Shown: piece after piece, positions 6,501 to 12,775 of the stretch
Position numbering within the stretch: the first letter of the stretch is position 1
Layout of the letters: every line of letters starts with the position of its first letter
NCBI GenBank assembly: GCA_014379925.1
Contig: JACMKY010000518.1
Coordinates: forward strand, 1 to 17,719
Length of the DNA: 17,719 nucleotides
Direction: 5' to 3'
Origin: Cytophagales bacterium
Lineage (GTDB): Bacteria > Bacteroidota > Bacteroidia > Cytophagales > ES-bin-26
Made by a program: the position numbers and the translations under genes
Notes under the pieces: generated by a model
Databases searched by the model: none
What the model was told of the DNA's origin: nothing
The model's input: only the letters and a program-made list of their open reading frames with translations

Positions 6501-9285
6501 GAACGGCGTAGTACGTCTGGTCACCCGGTTTAAACGAAGTGTACGCCCGGTTTCCCGCCGCCAGCAGGTTGCCGCTCGTCAGCGCATCGTACCAGAAAAC
6601 GGTTCCGTTGCCTTCCCCCCGCAACGCAGTCGGATCGTTGCCGCAGGCCGTAGCCGTGCCCCGGGGGTCAGGCGTCCGGCCGCTTGCCGTACGCGCGGTG
6701 AGGTGGCCGTTGTTGGTGGAATCGGCGTCGCCGCCCAGCCCGGTCCGGCTCACGAAGGCGTACGTTTTACCCGCCTCCGCCCGAAACGTGCCCCGCAGTT
6801 GCACCTCAGCTTCGGCGCGCGGGGCCAGCTTTCCCGCGTACGTACCGCTCAGGGTAGCCACCACGGTCTCTCCCTCCCGCACCACGGTCGTCACGGGAAT
6901 GTTGGATTGGACGGCCGTGCCGAAATTGCGCACGACCACAGTGGCCCCGCCCAGACCCGGGTGGGCGCACAGGTCGGGTCCGGGATGCAACAGCGCCACT
7001 ACCCCCGCGTCGTTGGCCGGCGTCAGAAAGGTCACGCGGTAATCCTGGGTTTCGCCCTTGGCGTAGCGGCCGCAGGCCATCACGCCGGTCGGGTCCTCGG
7101 TTTCCGCGCAGACTACCCGCAGGCGGGCGGAATGGCCGGGAACCAGCCCCGGCGGCACCCCCACGGTGGTGGCGTAGGTTTGGGTTCCGCGGAGCACGTC
7201 CGTGGTGGCTACCCATTCGTGGGCGTCGTCGAAGTCCGCGTCGCCGTTCCAGTCCACGAACACCTTCGCCAGCTTGGGCGAATCCGCCCCGCAGGTGCCC
7301 AAGGTAAGGCGCAGGGAAAGGAACTGACCCGCCGTCACGTCGGCGTTGAGGTGGGTAAGATCGGTGTACGCGGCACAATCGGCGGAAACGCTTTGCAGGG
7401 AGCCGAAGGTAAATTCGAGAATCTTGGCACCAGTTGCCGAATTGGCGGCCGAGGCGCAGTAGGGTTTCCCCCCGATGCCTCCCGTCACCAACGAATACGC
7501 CTGCGGACCCCGTTCCAGGTCGCCCTTGTGCGATACGCTGACGAGGTAGGTTTTGCCGGGTACGGACGCCGGCACGGCGACCTTTTCCACGTTGTCGCGC
7601 CGGTTGTCGCCGGGCGTGGCCGCCTGGCTGGGGTGGTCGGGGTCGAGCGTCCAGGGCTGGTAGGTGCGGCTCCCCTCGGTGACGCGCAGGTCCAGGTCGT
7701 TGACCAGCTTGGGCGTCCGGTTGTTGACCGCCTCCGGGGAAAGGGGGGCGACGGTTCCCTCCGGGTCGGTCCAGGACAGGGTGATTTCCAGCGGTCCCTT
7801 GCCCGAAGCGACGACAGGAAACGAGTATACCTGGTTGGGCAACAGTGCCAGTTCGCTCAACCCGAAGCTACCGTCGGAATTTTCAATGACGCGGGCGGCT
7901 TTTTCGGCATCCAGCAATCCCCAGCCGAATGCGTAATCGGGACCCGGGTGGGAACCGGCTTCGTTGGCCGTGTGCAGTACCAAGCCCTTGAGCGTAGCCG
8001 ACCGCAGGAAATTGCCGCCGTTGCGCCGCGCGTAGAGTTCCTGCAGCAACAGCAGCGAACCCGATACGTTGGGGGCCGACATGGACGTGCCGCTGCTGAA
8101 AAAATACGACCGGTCATCCCCCGCCCCCGCCGACAGCAGGTTCACTCCCACGCCAACCAGGTCGGGTTTGATGCGGCCGTCGTCGGCGGGCCCCCAACTG
8201 CTGAAGGGGGCGCTCACTACGTCGGAAGGCCGAAGGTACCCGTTGGGCAAGGGATGAACGGCCCCGACCGTGAGGATATTTTTGGCGTTGCCGTTGGTGG
8301 TCACGATGTCGTAGCCGTCGTTGCGGTTGCGGGGAGCCGTGCTGGTGAGGGAGGTGTTGGCCAGGAAGTAGGTAGTTCCGGCGGCCGGGCCGTTGACACT
8401 GCGGTTGTTTCCCGCCGACTTCACCGGCAAGTAGTAAGGGGCGTGGTAGGTAATGACGTCCCAATCGCGGCACGAACTGGTATAGAACCCGAATTTCCAG
8501 TCGTCGGTCTCGCTCAGGCTCGGTTCTCCCCACCATTCCCAGCCCCTTCCGCTCGCCCGCCACCCGCACAAGCTCCCGTACGAATGGTTGGAAACCAGCA
8601 ATCCCACCGCGGCGGCGGCCATTTCGGGCGTATCGGCGCTGAAGTCCCACGCCCTCAGGTTCGCCCCGAAAGCCATGCCCCGGGCGGGCAGATTCACCCC
8701 CGAGGCCACCATGGTACCCGCCACGTGGGTGGCGTGGGCGTCGAGGTTGCTGGCTTGGTCTTGTTGCACAACCCGGCCGGTCAGTTCCTGGTGCGAAGCC
8801 CGGACGCGCCCCGAATCCCACAAGCCCAACCGGCCGAGCAAGGCGGTACCGCCGCCGCTGAGGGAATACCCCAACCGGTTGCCCGTCCAGAGCAGGTTGG
8901 TGCGGGTGCTCAGGGCCGCCAGGTCGTTGTAGGCTACGTAGTAGTGCGGTTTTCCCAGTTCGTCCAACCCCTGCAGAGAAAGGAGGGTACCGTCGGGATC
9001 GGTTTGCCGGGTGGACCAGCCCCGTTGGCGGGCCAGGCGAAGGGCTTTTTCCTGGTCAAAGAAATGCCGGACGCCCCAGTCGGCCGCCAGCCGACGCAAA
9101 ACGAACGCGTTGGTGCCCGCGCCCCGGGCCAGGGAGTCGTTGGCGGAACGCAGGGTGGCCCCGCCCGGTGATTCGACGCGGGGACGGGGGGAGGCGTGGT
9201 GGGTATTTTTTCCTGGCTGGGCGCGGAGCGGCCCGGTGGCCAATCCCATTCCAATCAGACAAAGCAGCAGGGCAGTTCTTTCCAC
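3592..9285 (-). CDS. Giant S8 (subtilisin-like) protease with GEVED, Ig-like domains and T9SS sorting domain
   Basis: A 1,897-residue secreted serine protease. Residues 1-22 form a signal peptide (GTG start; LLLCLIGMGLATG core, cleavage after RAQ). The S8 domain spans about residues 140-465, with D157 (LWDSG), H187 (HATHVAGT), oxyanion N293 (SAGNN) and S401 (SGTSMSAP), so the full catalytic set is present. A beta-rich P-domain-like stretch (~475-600) follows, then a GEVED domain (~640-753, with FVDWNGDADF and GETQDYRVTF), a CARDB-like region (~757-865) and two copies of an unassigned module (~893-1089, ~1292-1485). Between and after these lie six Ig/PKD-like domains, recognisable by 'CxGDSVTL' and 'sGxYTVtv'. 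The last ~80 residues (YPNPAG ... AAGVYFVKITDGGKVTVRALIKE's core VYFVKI) are a type A T9SS sorting domain, implying export across the outer membrane and attachment or release. It appears monocistronic; substrate is unknown. Confidence 0.92.
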   Translation of the reverse strand: MERTALLLCLIGMGLATGPLRAQPGKNTHHASPRPRVESPGGATLRSANDSLARGAGTNAFVLRRLAADWGVRHFFDQEKALRLARQRGWSTRQTDPDGTLLSLQGLDELGKPHYYVAYNDLAALSTRTNLLWTGNRLGYSLSGGGTALLGRLGLWDSGRVRASHQELTGRVVQQDQASNLDAHATHVAGTMVASGVNLPARGMAFGANLRAWDFSADTPEMAAAAVGLLVSNHSYGSLCGWRASGRGWEWWGEPSLSETDDWKFGFYTSSCRDWDVITYHAPYYLPVKSAGNNRSVNGPAAGTTYFLANTSLTSTAPRNRNDGYDIVTTNGNAKNILTVGAVHPLPNGYLRPSDVVSAPFSSWGPADDGRIKPDLVGVGVNLLSAGAGDDRSYFFSSGTSMSAPNVSGSLLLLQELYARRNGGNFLRSATLKGLVLHTANEAGSHPGPDYAFGWGLLDAEKAARVIENSDGSFGLSELALLPNQVYSFPVVASGKGPLEITLSWTDPEGTVAPLSPEAVNNRTPKLVNDLDLRVTEGSRTYQPWTLDPDHPSQAATPGDNRRDNVEKVAVPASVPGKTYLVSVSHKGDLERGPQAYSLVTGGIGGKPYCASAANSATGAKILEFTFGSLQSVSADCAAYTDLTHLNADVTAGQFLSLRLTLGTCGADSPKLAKVFVDWNGDADFDDAHEWVATTDVLRGTQTYATTVGVPPGLVPGHSARLRVVCAETEDPTGVMACGRYAKGETQDYRVTFLTPANDAGVVALLHPGPDLCAHPGLGGATVVVRNFGTAVQSNIPVTTVVREGETVVATLSGTYAGKLAPRAEAEVQLRGTFRAEAGKTYAFVSRTGLGGDADSTNNGHLTARTASGRTPDPRGTATACGNDPTALRGEGNGTVFWYDALTSGNLLAAGNRAYTSFKPGDQTYYAVLNEFAGQVGPVGKYAFSGGGYGPHGAAVTFTTRVPLVLERVRLYVGNAGRVRFTVEGTGGIPVASTVLNVEATRKPALGGEAPDDPSDTGAVYYLNLVLPAAGAYRLTTAYEDGATLFRSNAGVAGYPFSIPHVMSIDGTTAGASTYAYLYDLHVRAAGCPSLRVAVVADAASEAAATLAPLGPLNFCQGDSTVLKADGGSQLGYQWQRDGQLIPGAVTDLLTVKEAGDYAVAVTQANGCRRVSAVATVAVTPVAPVAVRIVPAASPHQCGSETAAVWLRAFTEVDPAQLSFQWQKDGVDLAQATDDAYLATEAGYYTVTARRFPCGVSISDTLAINRETPGAIASQANVCGGSGSAQLTARSKGSLFWYDAPVGGNLVAVGDRYVTPVLTADRSYYVAVNDYRGTVANPNPLAGGGFSAAGGEKTFFNADIPFLLERATLRVDNAGAGPRTVTVTLTDRDFSPRILASRVVDVTPGIVEYPLDLFIPEPGQNYGLQVSAFGGGAQAYSLTDPGAIRYPYVLPGVLSITGNNQPNPAGYYGHLYYWKVKAAGCPADSRTEAKVRVLANPPPQAILSGSQAICEGDTARLSVELAGTPPWTVTYSDGTTPVTVSGIRVSPYHPAVTQPGNYALTAVYDANGCANGDRRGDAVVTVNAPPVEAPVVIVSGPTAFCLGGKVTLTASLGFDEYRWSTGETTRSVLVQRSGSYTVAGGKDRCWSPLSDGVTVTAHSPAEKPGIGASGPLLFCVGDSVTLNAPGGYGAYTWRDSTQAVVAATRSVTLKRSGRFTVTVGNAGCIGPASEPVSVTVSRDFPARPEITALGSRLTSSSAGNNQWLLNGVPVPGATQPTYVAPVGGRYAVRVSGEGCQSVSDELAVVITALPGPPTGAVQLYPNPAGHRCTLEYPLRSPTANVTATLCNAQGQPLRTERLRREGEVLRAVLDVGHLAAGVYFVKITDGGKVTVRALIKE
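4831..5409 (-). repeat. Intragenic module, copy 2 of the protease duplication
   Basis: Encodes residues ~1293-1485 of the protease. It mirrors copy 1: GSLFWYDAPVGGNLVAVGDR at the front, FLLERATLRVDNAG in the middle and HLYYWKVKAAGCPA at the end. The copies are clearly homologous but quite diverged at protein level, so the duplication is old. Two Ig-like domains (residues ~1107-1265) separate them. Confidence 0.7.
6013..6609 (-). repeat. Intragenic module, copy 1 of the protease duplication
   Basis: Encodes residues ~893-1091 of the protease. It starts GTVFWYDALTSGNLLAAGNR, continues with LVLERVRLYVGNAG and ends AYLYDLHVRAAGCPS. The same layout recurs in copy 2, about 400 residues later. The opening FWYDA/GNL segment resembles Ig-like linkers of CHU_C-type gliding or adhesin proteins; the ~120-residue beta-rich body is not one I can name. 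Confidence 0.7.
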
Positions 9286-9428
9286 AAACCAAACGGGATT
9301 TGGGAAATAAAAGTAGGCAAAGATTTCCGGCCGGGCGGTGCGATAAGGTTTTCAAGCCGTTGCGCGTAAGGATTTCCGTTAATACCCCGCGGGCAGGCGA
9401 ATTGGATCTTCATTAGCCGGAGCCGGTT

Positions 9429-10217
9429 CTACTGACGCGTCCCGTCCGGACCGTGCGGGTCGATATTTTCCACGTCGACTTCCGGGCGGCGGACCGTATC
9501 CCGGATCGTTTCCTCGCGCGGTTCCGCTTCCTTGCCCAGCGCGACTTCTTCCACCACGCGGGCATCCTTGGTCACCATGGCCACCTCGGCGCGTTCGATC
9601 AGCTCGGTTTCGTCGGCTTGGACATTCGCCAGGTCCGCTGCCGTCGCCGGACGGTCGGCGGCGGTCCGTTCAATCCGGACGCGTTCTTCCCGCAGGCGCA
9701 CGTGCTCTTCCACTGGTCGTTCGACGATGCGGCTGCGCAGGCGCGTGACGCCGGTTTCGACCACGCGTTTGCCAACCGGCAACCGCTCATCGATGACGGG
9801 AATGAACGGGGCTCCTTCGGCCGTCGCGGGATCGGTAGCGGCCGCCCCGGGGTAGCCGTACTGAGCGGCGCGTTCCTCAACGTCCATCGCGCCGCAATCG
9901 TCGAGGATGCCGGCAGCGCGTTGGGCTTCTTCGCCCGACCGCGCGTGAACCGTCACCAGGGAGCCGCTCTGGCGCGCCACGTGGCTGTAGGTGCTGGATT
10001 CGTCGCTGGCGCCGAACAACGATCCGAAAAAGTGGCTGATGCGGTCGCCCGGGCGGTCACCCTCGTCTTCCGCCACCGTGGTACTCGTTCCGATGCCGGT
10101 AACGATTTGAACGGAAAGGTCAATGTCATCATTGGTAAAGCCTTGGTTGAGAAGTTGCTGTACGGCCTGGTGGGCTTCCGCTGCGCTGTCGAACAGCCCG
10201 ATTACGGTTTGTGCCAT
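9429..10217 (-). CDS. General stress protein: YflT-like domain fused to YsnF/AvaK (DUF2382) domain
   Basis: A 262-residue soluble protein with an ATG start. Residues ~3-110 resemble the YflT-type heat-induced stress domain (VIGLFDSAAEAHQAVQQLL, NDDIDLSV, SGSLVTVHA, AAGILDDCGA). Residues ~139-248 are a DUF2382/YsnF domain, marked by PVIDERLPVGKR, paired 'vVErPVeEhVrLrEErV' strands and VVEEVALGKEAE. Between them is a Gly/Ala/Thr/Pro linker. The C-terminal half is strongly charged (Glu/Arg), as usual for YsnF. Such fusions occur in stress- and desiccation-tolerant bacteria; biochemical function is unknown. No signal peptide or membrane segment is present, so it should be cytoplasmic. It stands alone between the protease and the mannosyltransferase gene, with a possible promoter box just upstream. 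Confidence 0.85.
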   Translation of the reverse strand: MAQTVIGLFDSAAEAHQAVQQLLNQGFTNDDIDLSVQIVTGIGTSTTVAEDEGDRPGDRISHFFGSLFGASDESSTYSHVARQSGSLVTVHARSGEEAQRAAGILDDCGAMDVEERAAQYGYPGAAATDPATAEGAPFIPVIDERLPVGKRVVETGVTRLRSRIVERPVEEHVRLREERVRIERTAADRPATAADLANVQADETELIERAEVAMVTKDARVVEEVALGKEAEPREETIRDTVRRPEVDVENIDPHGPDGTRQ

Positions 10218-10238
10218 GGTTTCGGCTTGGTTTGGCGT

Positions 10239-10246
10239 GAAAGATA
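10239..10246 (-). promoter_or_regulatory. Putative -7 box of the YflT-YsnF gene
   Basis: TATCTTTC on the minus strand, 22 bases before the ATG at 10217, matches seven of eight positions of the Bacteroidota -7 consensus TAnnTTTG. No TTG lies at the usual 17-23-base spacing upstream (the nearest is about 30 bases away), so support is partial. Confidence 0.3.
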
Positions 10247-10419
10247 AACGCGGGATTTTCCCGGGGGTTGGCCGCCCAATTACTCCTTGATCGGCTCAAC
10301 CACCGGCCCGCCTTACCCGACGGGAGCGGCGCCGGTTACCGGACGGGATTGGGGGCGGTTCGTGGTTCTTTACGGGGAAACGACCCCCCGTGTTCGGGGA
10401 GAGAGGAAATCAGGCTGCT

Positions 10420-11199
10420 TCAACCGTTCCGGCGGACGAGGCGATTCGTCGGCTGGCTTCTTTGGGGGGTATACCGGGTGAAAAGGCTGTTGATCTTGAT
10501 CTGAATAACCCCGATCATGGCTTCCCGGAAAATGCCCTTCGACATTTTGGATTGGCCCTTGGTGCGGTCGGTGAAGATAATGGGCACTTCCACCAGGCGG
10601 AAGCCGTATTTCCAGGCCAGGAACTTCATCTCGATCTGGAAAGCGTAGCCCGTGAACCGGATCCGGTCCAGCCGGATGGTTTCCAGCACCTGGCGGCGGT
10701 AGCACTTGAAGCCGGCGGTCGTGTCGTGAATGGGCAGGCCGGTGACGAACCGCACGTAGCGGCTGGCGAAATAGGAGAGCATGACGCGGCTCATGGGCCA
10801 GTTTACCACGTTTACCCCGTTGCTGTAGCGCGAACCGATCGCCACGTCGTTGCCTTCTTCGGCGCAGGCCCAGTAGAGTTTGATCAGATCTTCCGGATTG
10901 TGGGAAAAGTCGGCGTCCATCTCAAAGATGTACTCGTAATCGCGTTGCAGGGCGTACTGGAAGCCGTGGAGGTAGGCCGTACCCAGCCCTAGCTTGCCCC
11001 GGCGTTCCTGCAAATGCAACCGATTGGGAAATTCCCGCTGCAATTCGCGCACTTTGTGGGCGGTGCCGTCGGGCGAACCGTCGTCCACGATGAGTACGTC
11101 GAAGGACAAGGGCAGGGAAAAAACCGCGCGGACGATGGCCTCTATGTTCTCAATTTCATTGTACGTGGGAATAACAACAATGCAGTCCTTCAATTCCAA
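10420..11199 (-). CDS. Polyprenol monophosphomannose synthase (GT2, DPM1-like)
   Basis: A 259-residue cytoplasmic, membrane-associated glycosyltransferase of family GT2 that transfers mannose from GDP-mannose to a polyprenyl phosphate, supplying lipid-linked mannose. Motifs: VVIPTYNEIENI (residues 8-19), LIVDDGSPDGT (36-46), GKLGLGTAYLHG (68-79), the metal-binding D95-A-D97 in MDADFSH, the acceptor-side GSRYSNG (122-128), and DRTKGQSKMS (211-220) near the C-terminus. No trailing membrane domain is present, so it is the short soluble type. The start is a TTG (11199); no ATG or GTG gives the full N-terminal strand. Residues 245-259 are a short basic tail beyond the usual family end. The DUF4296 lipoprotein gene lies 105 bases upstream on the same strand, a pairing I recall from other Cytophagales genomes. 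Other sugar donors are possible. Confidence 0.88.
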   Translation of the reverse strand: MELKDCIVVIPTYNEIENIEAIVRAVFSLPLSFDVLIVDDGSPDGTAHKVRELQREFPNRLHLQERRGKLGLGTAYLHGFQYALQRDYEYIFEMDADFSHNPEDLIKLYWACAEEGNDVAIGSRYSNGVNVVNWPMSRVMLSYFASRYVRFVTGLPIHDTTAGFKCYRRQVLETIRLDRIRFTGYAFQIEMKFLAWKYGFRLVEVPIIFTDRTKGQSKMSKGIFREAMIGVIQIKINSLFTRYTPQRSQPTNRLVRRNG

Positions 11200-11304
11200 G
11201 GGGTATGGTCGTTTTCGGGTATGTGCGCAACCGACGGTTTTTTAGCCTACCGGACGGCCCGGGCGTGGCTAATTCTCGTTCAATGATTTCTCCCACCGGC
11301 CACC

Positions 11305-11649
11305 CTACTTCAGTCTGCCCTGCTTTTCGCGTTGGCTGAGGGTATCCACCACGGTCTGGTAGATCTCGTCGAGGTAGCCGGTATTTTCCAGGTAGAACCG
11401 CAAACTCTTCCGGTAAGTGGCCGTGTCCGTCCGGTAGTTTTTGAGTATTTCCTCTTCGTAGCGTTGGTATAACGTGCGGGACGAATCCAGCGACCGCAGG
11501 GTGATGCGGCTGGTTTTGGCCTCGGCAAGGTGAACGTCCGTCAGGATTTGTACCATCTGCGATTGGCTCAGCGTACCCAGCGGGGGCTGGGGACGTTCGA
11601 CACACGCCCCCAACGTCCAAAGGAGCCCACCCAGAAAATACTTTTTCAT
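11305..11649 (-). CDS. DUF4296 family lipoprotein
   Basis: A 114-residue small lipoprotein. The N-terminus MKKYFLGGLLWTLGAC is a lipoprotein signal peptide with lipobox TLGAC and lipid-carrying C16. The mature part is helical and matches the DUF4296 pattern common in Bacteroidota: 'LSQSQMVQILTDVHLAEAKTS', then 'LYQRYEEEILKNY' and 'SLRFYLENTGYLDEIYQTVVDTL'. Function is unknown; the family is likely anchored in the inner or outer membrane facing the periplasm. The upstream flank (11650-11665) has an AT-rich TATTTTTC just before the ATG that could serve as a -7 box. It is co-oriented with the mannosyltransferase gene and could share a transcript with it. Confidence 0.85.
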   Translation of the reverse strand: MKKYFLGGLLWTLGACVERPQPPLGTLSQSQMVQILTDVHLAEAKTSRITLRSLDSSRTLYQRYEEEILKNYRTDTATYRKSLRFYLENTGYLDEIYQTVVDTLSQREKQGRLK

Positions 11650-11700
11650 CTCGGAAAAATAAGCAAAATTGCCGTCAGTTCGCAGTCAGTGATCGATCGT

Positions 11701-11742
11701 CGGTGGTTAATGGTCCACAGTCGGCGGTTCAGTGTCCACAGT
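11701..11742. repeat. Two tandem 21-bp degenerate units in an intergenic region
   Basis: Units 11701-11721 and 11722-11742 agree at 17 of 21 positions and both end in GTCCACAGT. Similar short words (CAGTCAGTG, CGATCGTCGG) precede them at 11675-11700. They sit between the DUF4296 gene and the remnant of the DUF58 gene. The rest of 11650-11795 shows no gene. Confidence 0.6.
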
Positions 11743-11795
11743 AAGTTACTACGCGGGGCCGGGCGGGCGGGTCTTTTGACGCAATTTTTAACAAT

Positions 11796-11923
11796 TTTTA
11801 TCAGTTGCCCGGGGCGGTTGGCGGGCGGGCAGTTGTTGCCGGCAAACCAATAACGGATGAAGGAGATCTTTGCCAGGCTGCGGAAGTACAAAACCAAGAT
11901 CAGACACGACACGGTACATTCGT
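11796..11923 (+). pseudogene. Decayed 5' fragment of the DUF58 gene
   Basis: Bases 11796-11901 match 12670-12775 (upstream region plus first ~15 codons of the intact DUF58 gene) with only six mismatches in 106 positions, at a constant offset of 874. After six unrelated bases, 11908-11923 matches 12912-12927 exactly (16 bases). Relative to the intact gene about 130 bases are missing, which shifts the frame. The leftover frame starts at the conserved ATG (11857), begins MKEIFARLRKY and stops after 35 codons at 11962-11964, inside the 3' end of the toxin gene on the other strand. Three of five coding differences are synonymous. It is a relic, with no expected DUF58 function. Confidence 0.8.
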
Positions 11924-11944
11924 TAAAGCACCTTGATTTATGCA

Positions 11945-12355
11945 CTATCCGACGAAAGGATTGATGACGGTGAGGGTATCAACCACCTGCCCGTGGTGTA
12001 AATCCTCCGAGTAGAGAAGCCTACAATTACTTTCCAAGGCCGTAGCTGCAATGAGGCAGTCGAAGTAGGCAAAACCATACCGTCTTTTGATGTCAAAAGC
12101 CTTCAAAATCGTAGAAGTACCAATTTGGCTAACCACCATTGCCTGCATAAATCCGTTTGCTCTTACGGCCGCCTGCTCGAAGGTAAAAACGCCTTTCTTG
12201 ACGGTAGCAGGGACGAACTCTCCAATGACCTGCGTGGAAATCATCACCTCATTCTCCCCTTCAAGGAGGCTAATGGCGCTTGCTTTCTTCGCCGGATTGC
12301 GGTTGTCAATGCTGTAGATCAGTACGTTGGTATCCAGGAACACTTTATCGTTCAT
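11945..12355 (-). CDS. PIN-domain toxin (VapC-like ribonuclease)
   Basis: A 136-residue PIN-domain protein, by family a Mg2+-dependent endoribonuclease acting as the toxin of a type II toxin-antitoxin pair. The acidic active-site residues are in place: D8 in VFLDTNVLIY, E46 in QVIGEF, D99 in YFDCLIAATAL and D118 in YSEDL. Length and order fit VapC-type toxins. The gene overlaps its upstream partner by 11 bases (12345-12355), which suggests translational coupling. Its 3' end runs into the leftover frame of the DUF58 relic. The module is less GC-rich than its surroundings by eye, hinting at transfer. Which RNA it cuts cannot be told from the sequence. Confidence 0.88.
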   Translation of the reverse strand: MNDKVFLDTNVLIYSIDNRNPAKKASAISLLEGENEVMISTQVIGEFVPATVKKGVFTFEQAAVRANGFMQAMVVSQIGTSTILKAFDIKRRYGFAYFDCLIAATALESNCRLLYSEDLHHGQVVDTLTVINPFVG

Positions 12356-12584
12356 TGGCTTCGTCTCGGTTGAACTTGAAGTCGGCGGGTAGTTGAGTGG
12401 TATCTTGCTTCAACCTTTCAGCCAATACCTTCCTGCGGTCTTTTCGCTCTTTGGCCGCTGCGGAAGTTTGCTGCCGGTCGGTTCCCGGAGCAATAATTCT
12501 CGCTTGGATGCATTGCTTTACTTCAGCGGGCAACGCATCGTAGAGCGTGAGAAATGCTTTGGCGGTTTGTTCAGCGGTATTCAT
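12345..12584 (-). CDS. Probable antitoxin of the PIN-domain toxin
   Basis: A 79-residue protein encoded directly upstream of, and overlapping, the PIN toxin gene. Start chosen at the ATG 12584; a TTG eight codons upstream (12608) is less likely. The N-terminal half is predicted helical (NTAEQTAKAFLTLYDALPAE, then VKQCIQARI), the middle is strongly basic and polar (KERKDRRKVLAERLK), and the C-terminus (LPADFKFNRDEANER) could be the toxin-wrapping tail seen in many antitoxins. I do not recognise a named DNA-binding fold. The antitoxin role is inferred from size, position and overlap. Confidence 0.7.
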   Translation of the reverse strand: MNTAEQTAKAFLTLYDALPAEVKQCIQARIIAPGTDRQQTSAAAKERKDRRKVLAERLKQDTTQLPADFKFNRDEANER

Positions 12585-12621
12585 AAGGGTCGGGCGCTTG
12601 AATGTCAAAACTTCGAATCGT

Positions 12622-12649
12622 ACCCAAGTTGCATTACTTTTACTTGGGT
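12622..12649. promoter_or_regulatory. Inverted repeat in the divergent toxin-antitoxin / DUF58 promoter region
   Basis: ACCCAAGT (12622-12629) and ACTTGGGT (12642-12649) are exact reverse complements separated by 12 bases. The repeat lies 38 bases upstream of the antitoxin ATG and overlaps the proposed DUF58 promoter. It could be an operator for the toxin-antitoxin pair, which usually represses itself, or a small hairpin; the operator role is inference. Confidence 0.4.
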
Positions 12650-12661
12650 TTCTTATTTTTG
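12629..12661 (+). promoter_or_regulatory. Putative promoter of the DUF58-BatA operon
   Basis: TTG (12629-12631) is followed after 22 bases by TATTTTTG (12654-12661), a full match to the Bacteroidota -7 consensus TAnnTTTG within the accepted 17-23 spacing. It would give a leader of about 60 bases before the ATG at 12731. The corresponding part is not conserved in the duplicated copy near 11.8 kb, where similarity begins just downstream of this box. Confidence 0.5.
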
Positions 12662-12669
12662 GTGCAATG

Positions 12670-12775
12670 TTTTATCAGTTGCCCGGGGCGGTTGGCGGGC
12701 GGGCAGTTGTTGCCGGCAAACAAATAACGGATGAAGGAAATCTTTGCCAGGCTGCGAAAATACGAAATCAAGATC
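12670..12775 (+). repeat. Direct repeat partner of 11796-11901
   Basis: This 106-bp segment, the leader and first ~15 codons of the intact DUF58 gene, is repeated at 11796-11901 with six mismatches in the same orientation. The two copies bracket the toxin-antitoxin genes. Confidence 0.85.

Noticed and set aside
6040..9171. 1,043-codon open frame on the plus strand opposite the protease gene
   Set aside because: Long antisense frames are expected opposite GC-rich coding sequence; the translation is rich in Gly/Arg/Val/His without domains, whereas the minus strand has a complete catalytic protease.
10268..10504. 78-codon plus-strand frame between the stress protein and mannosyltransferase genes
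   Set aside because: It runs into the 3' end of the mannosyltransferase on the other strand and lacks any recognisable feature.
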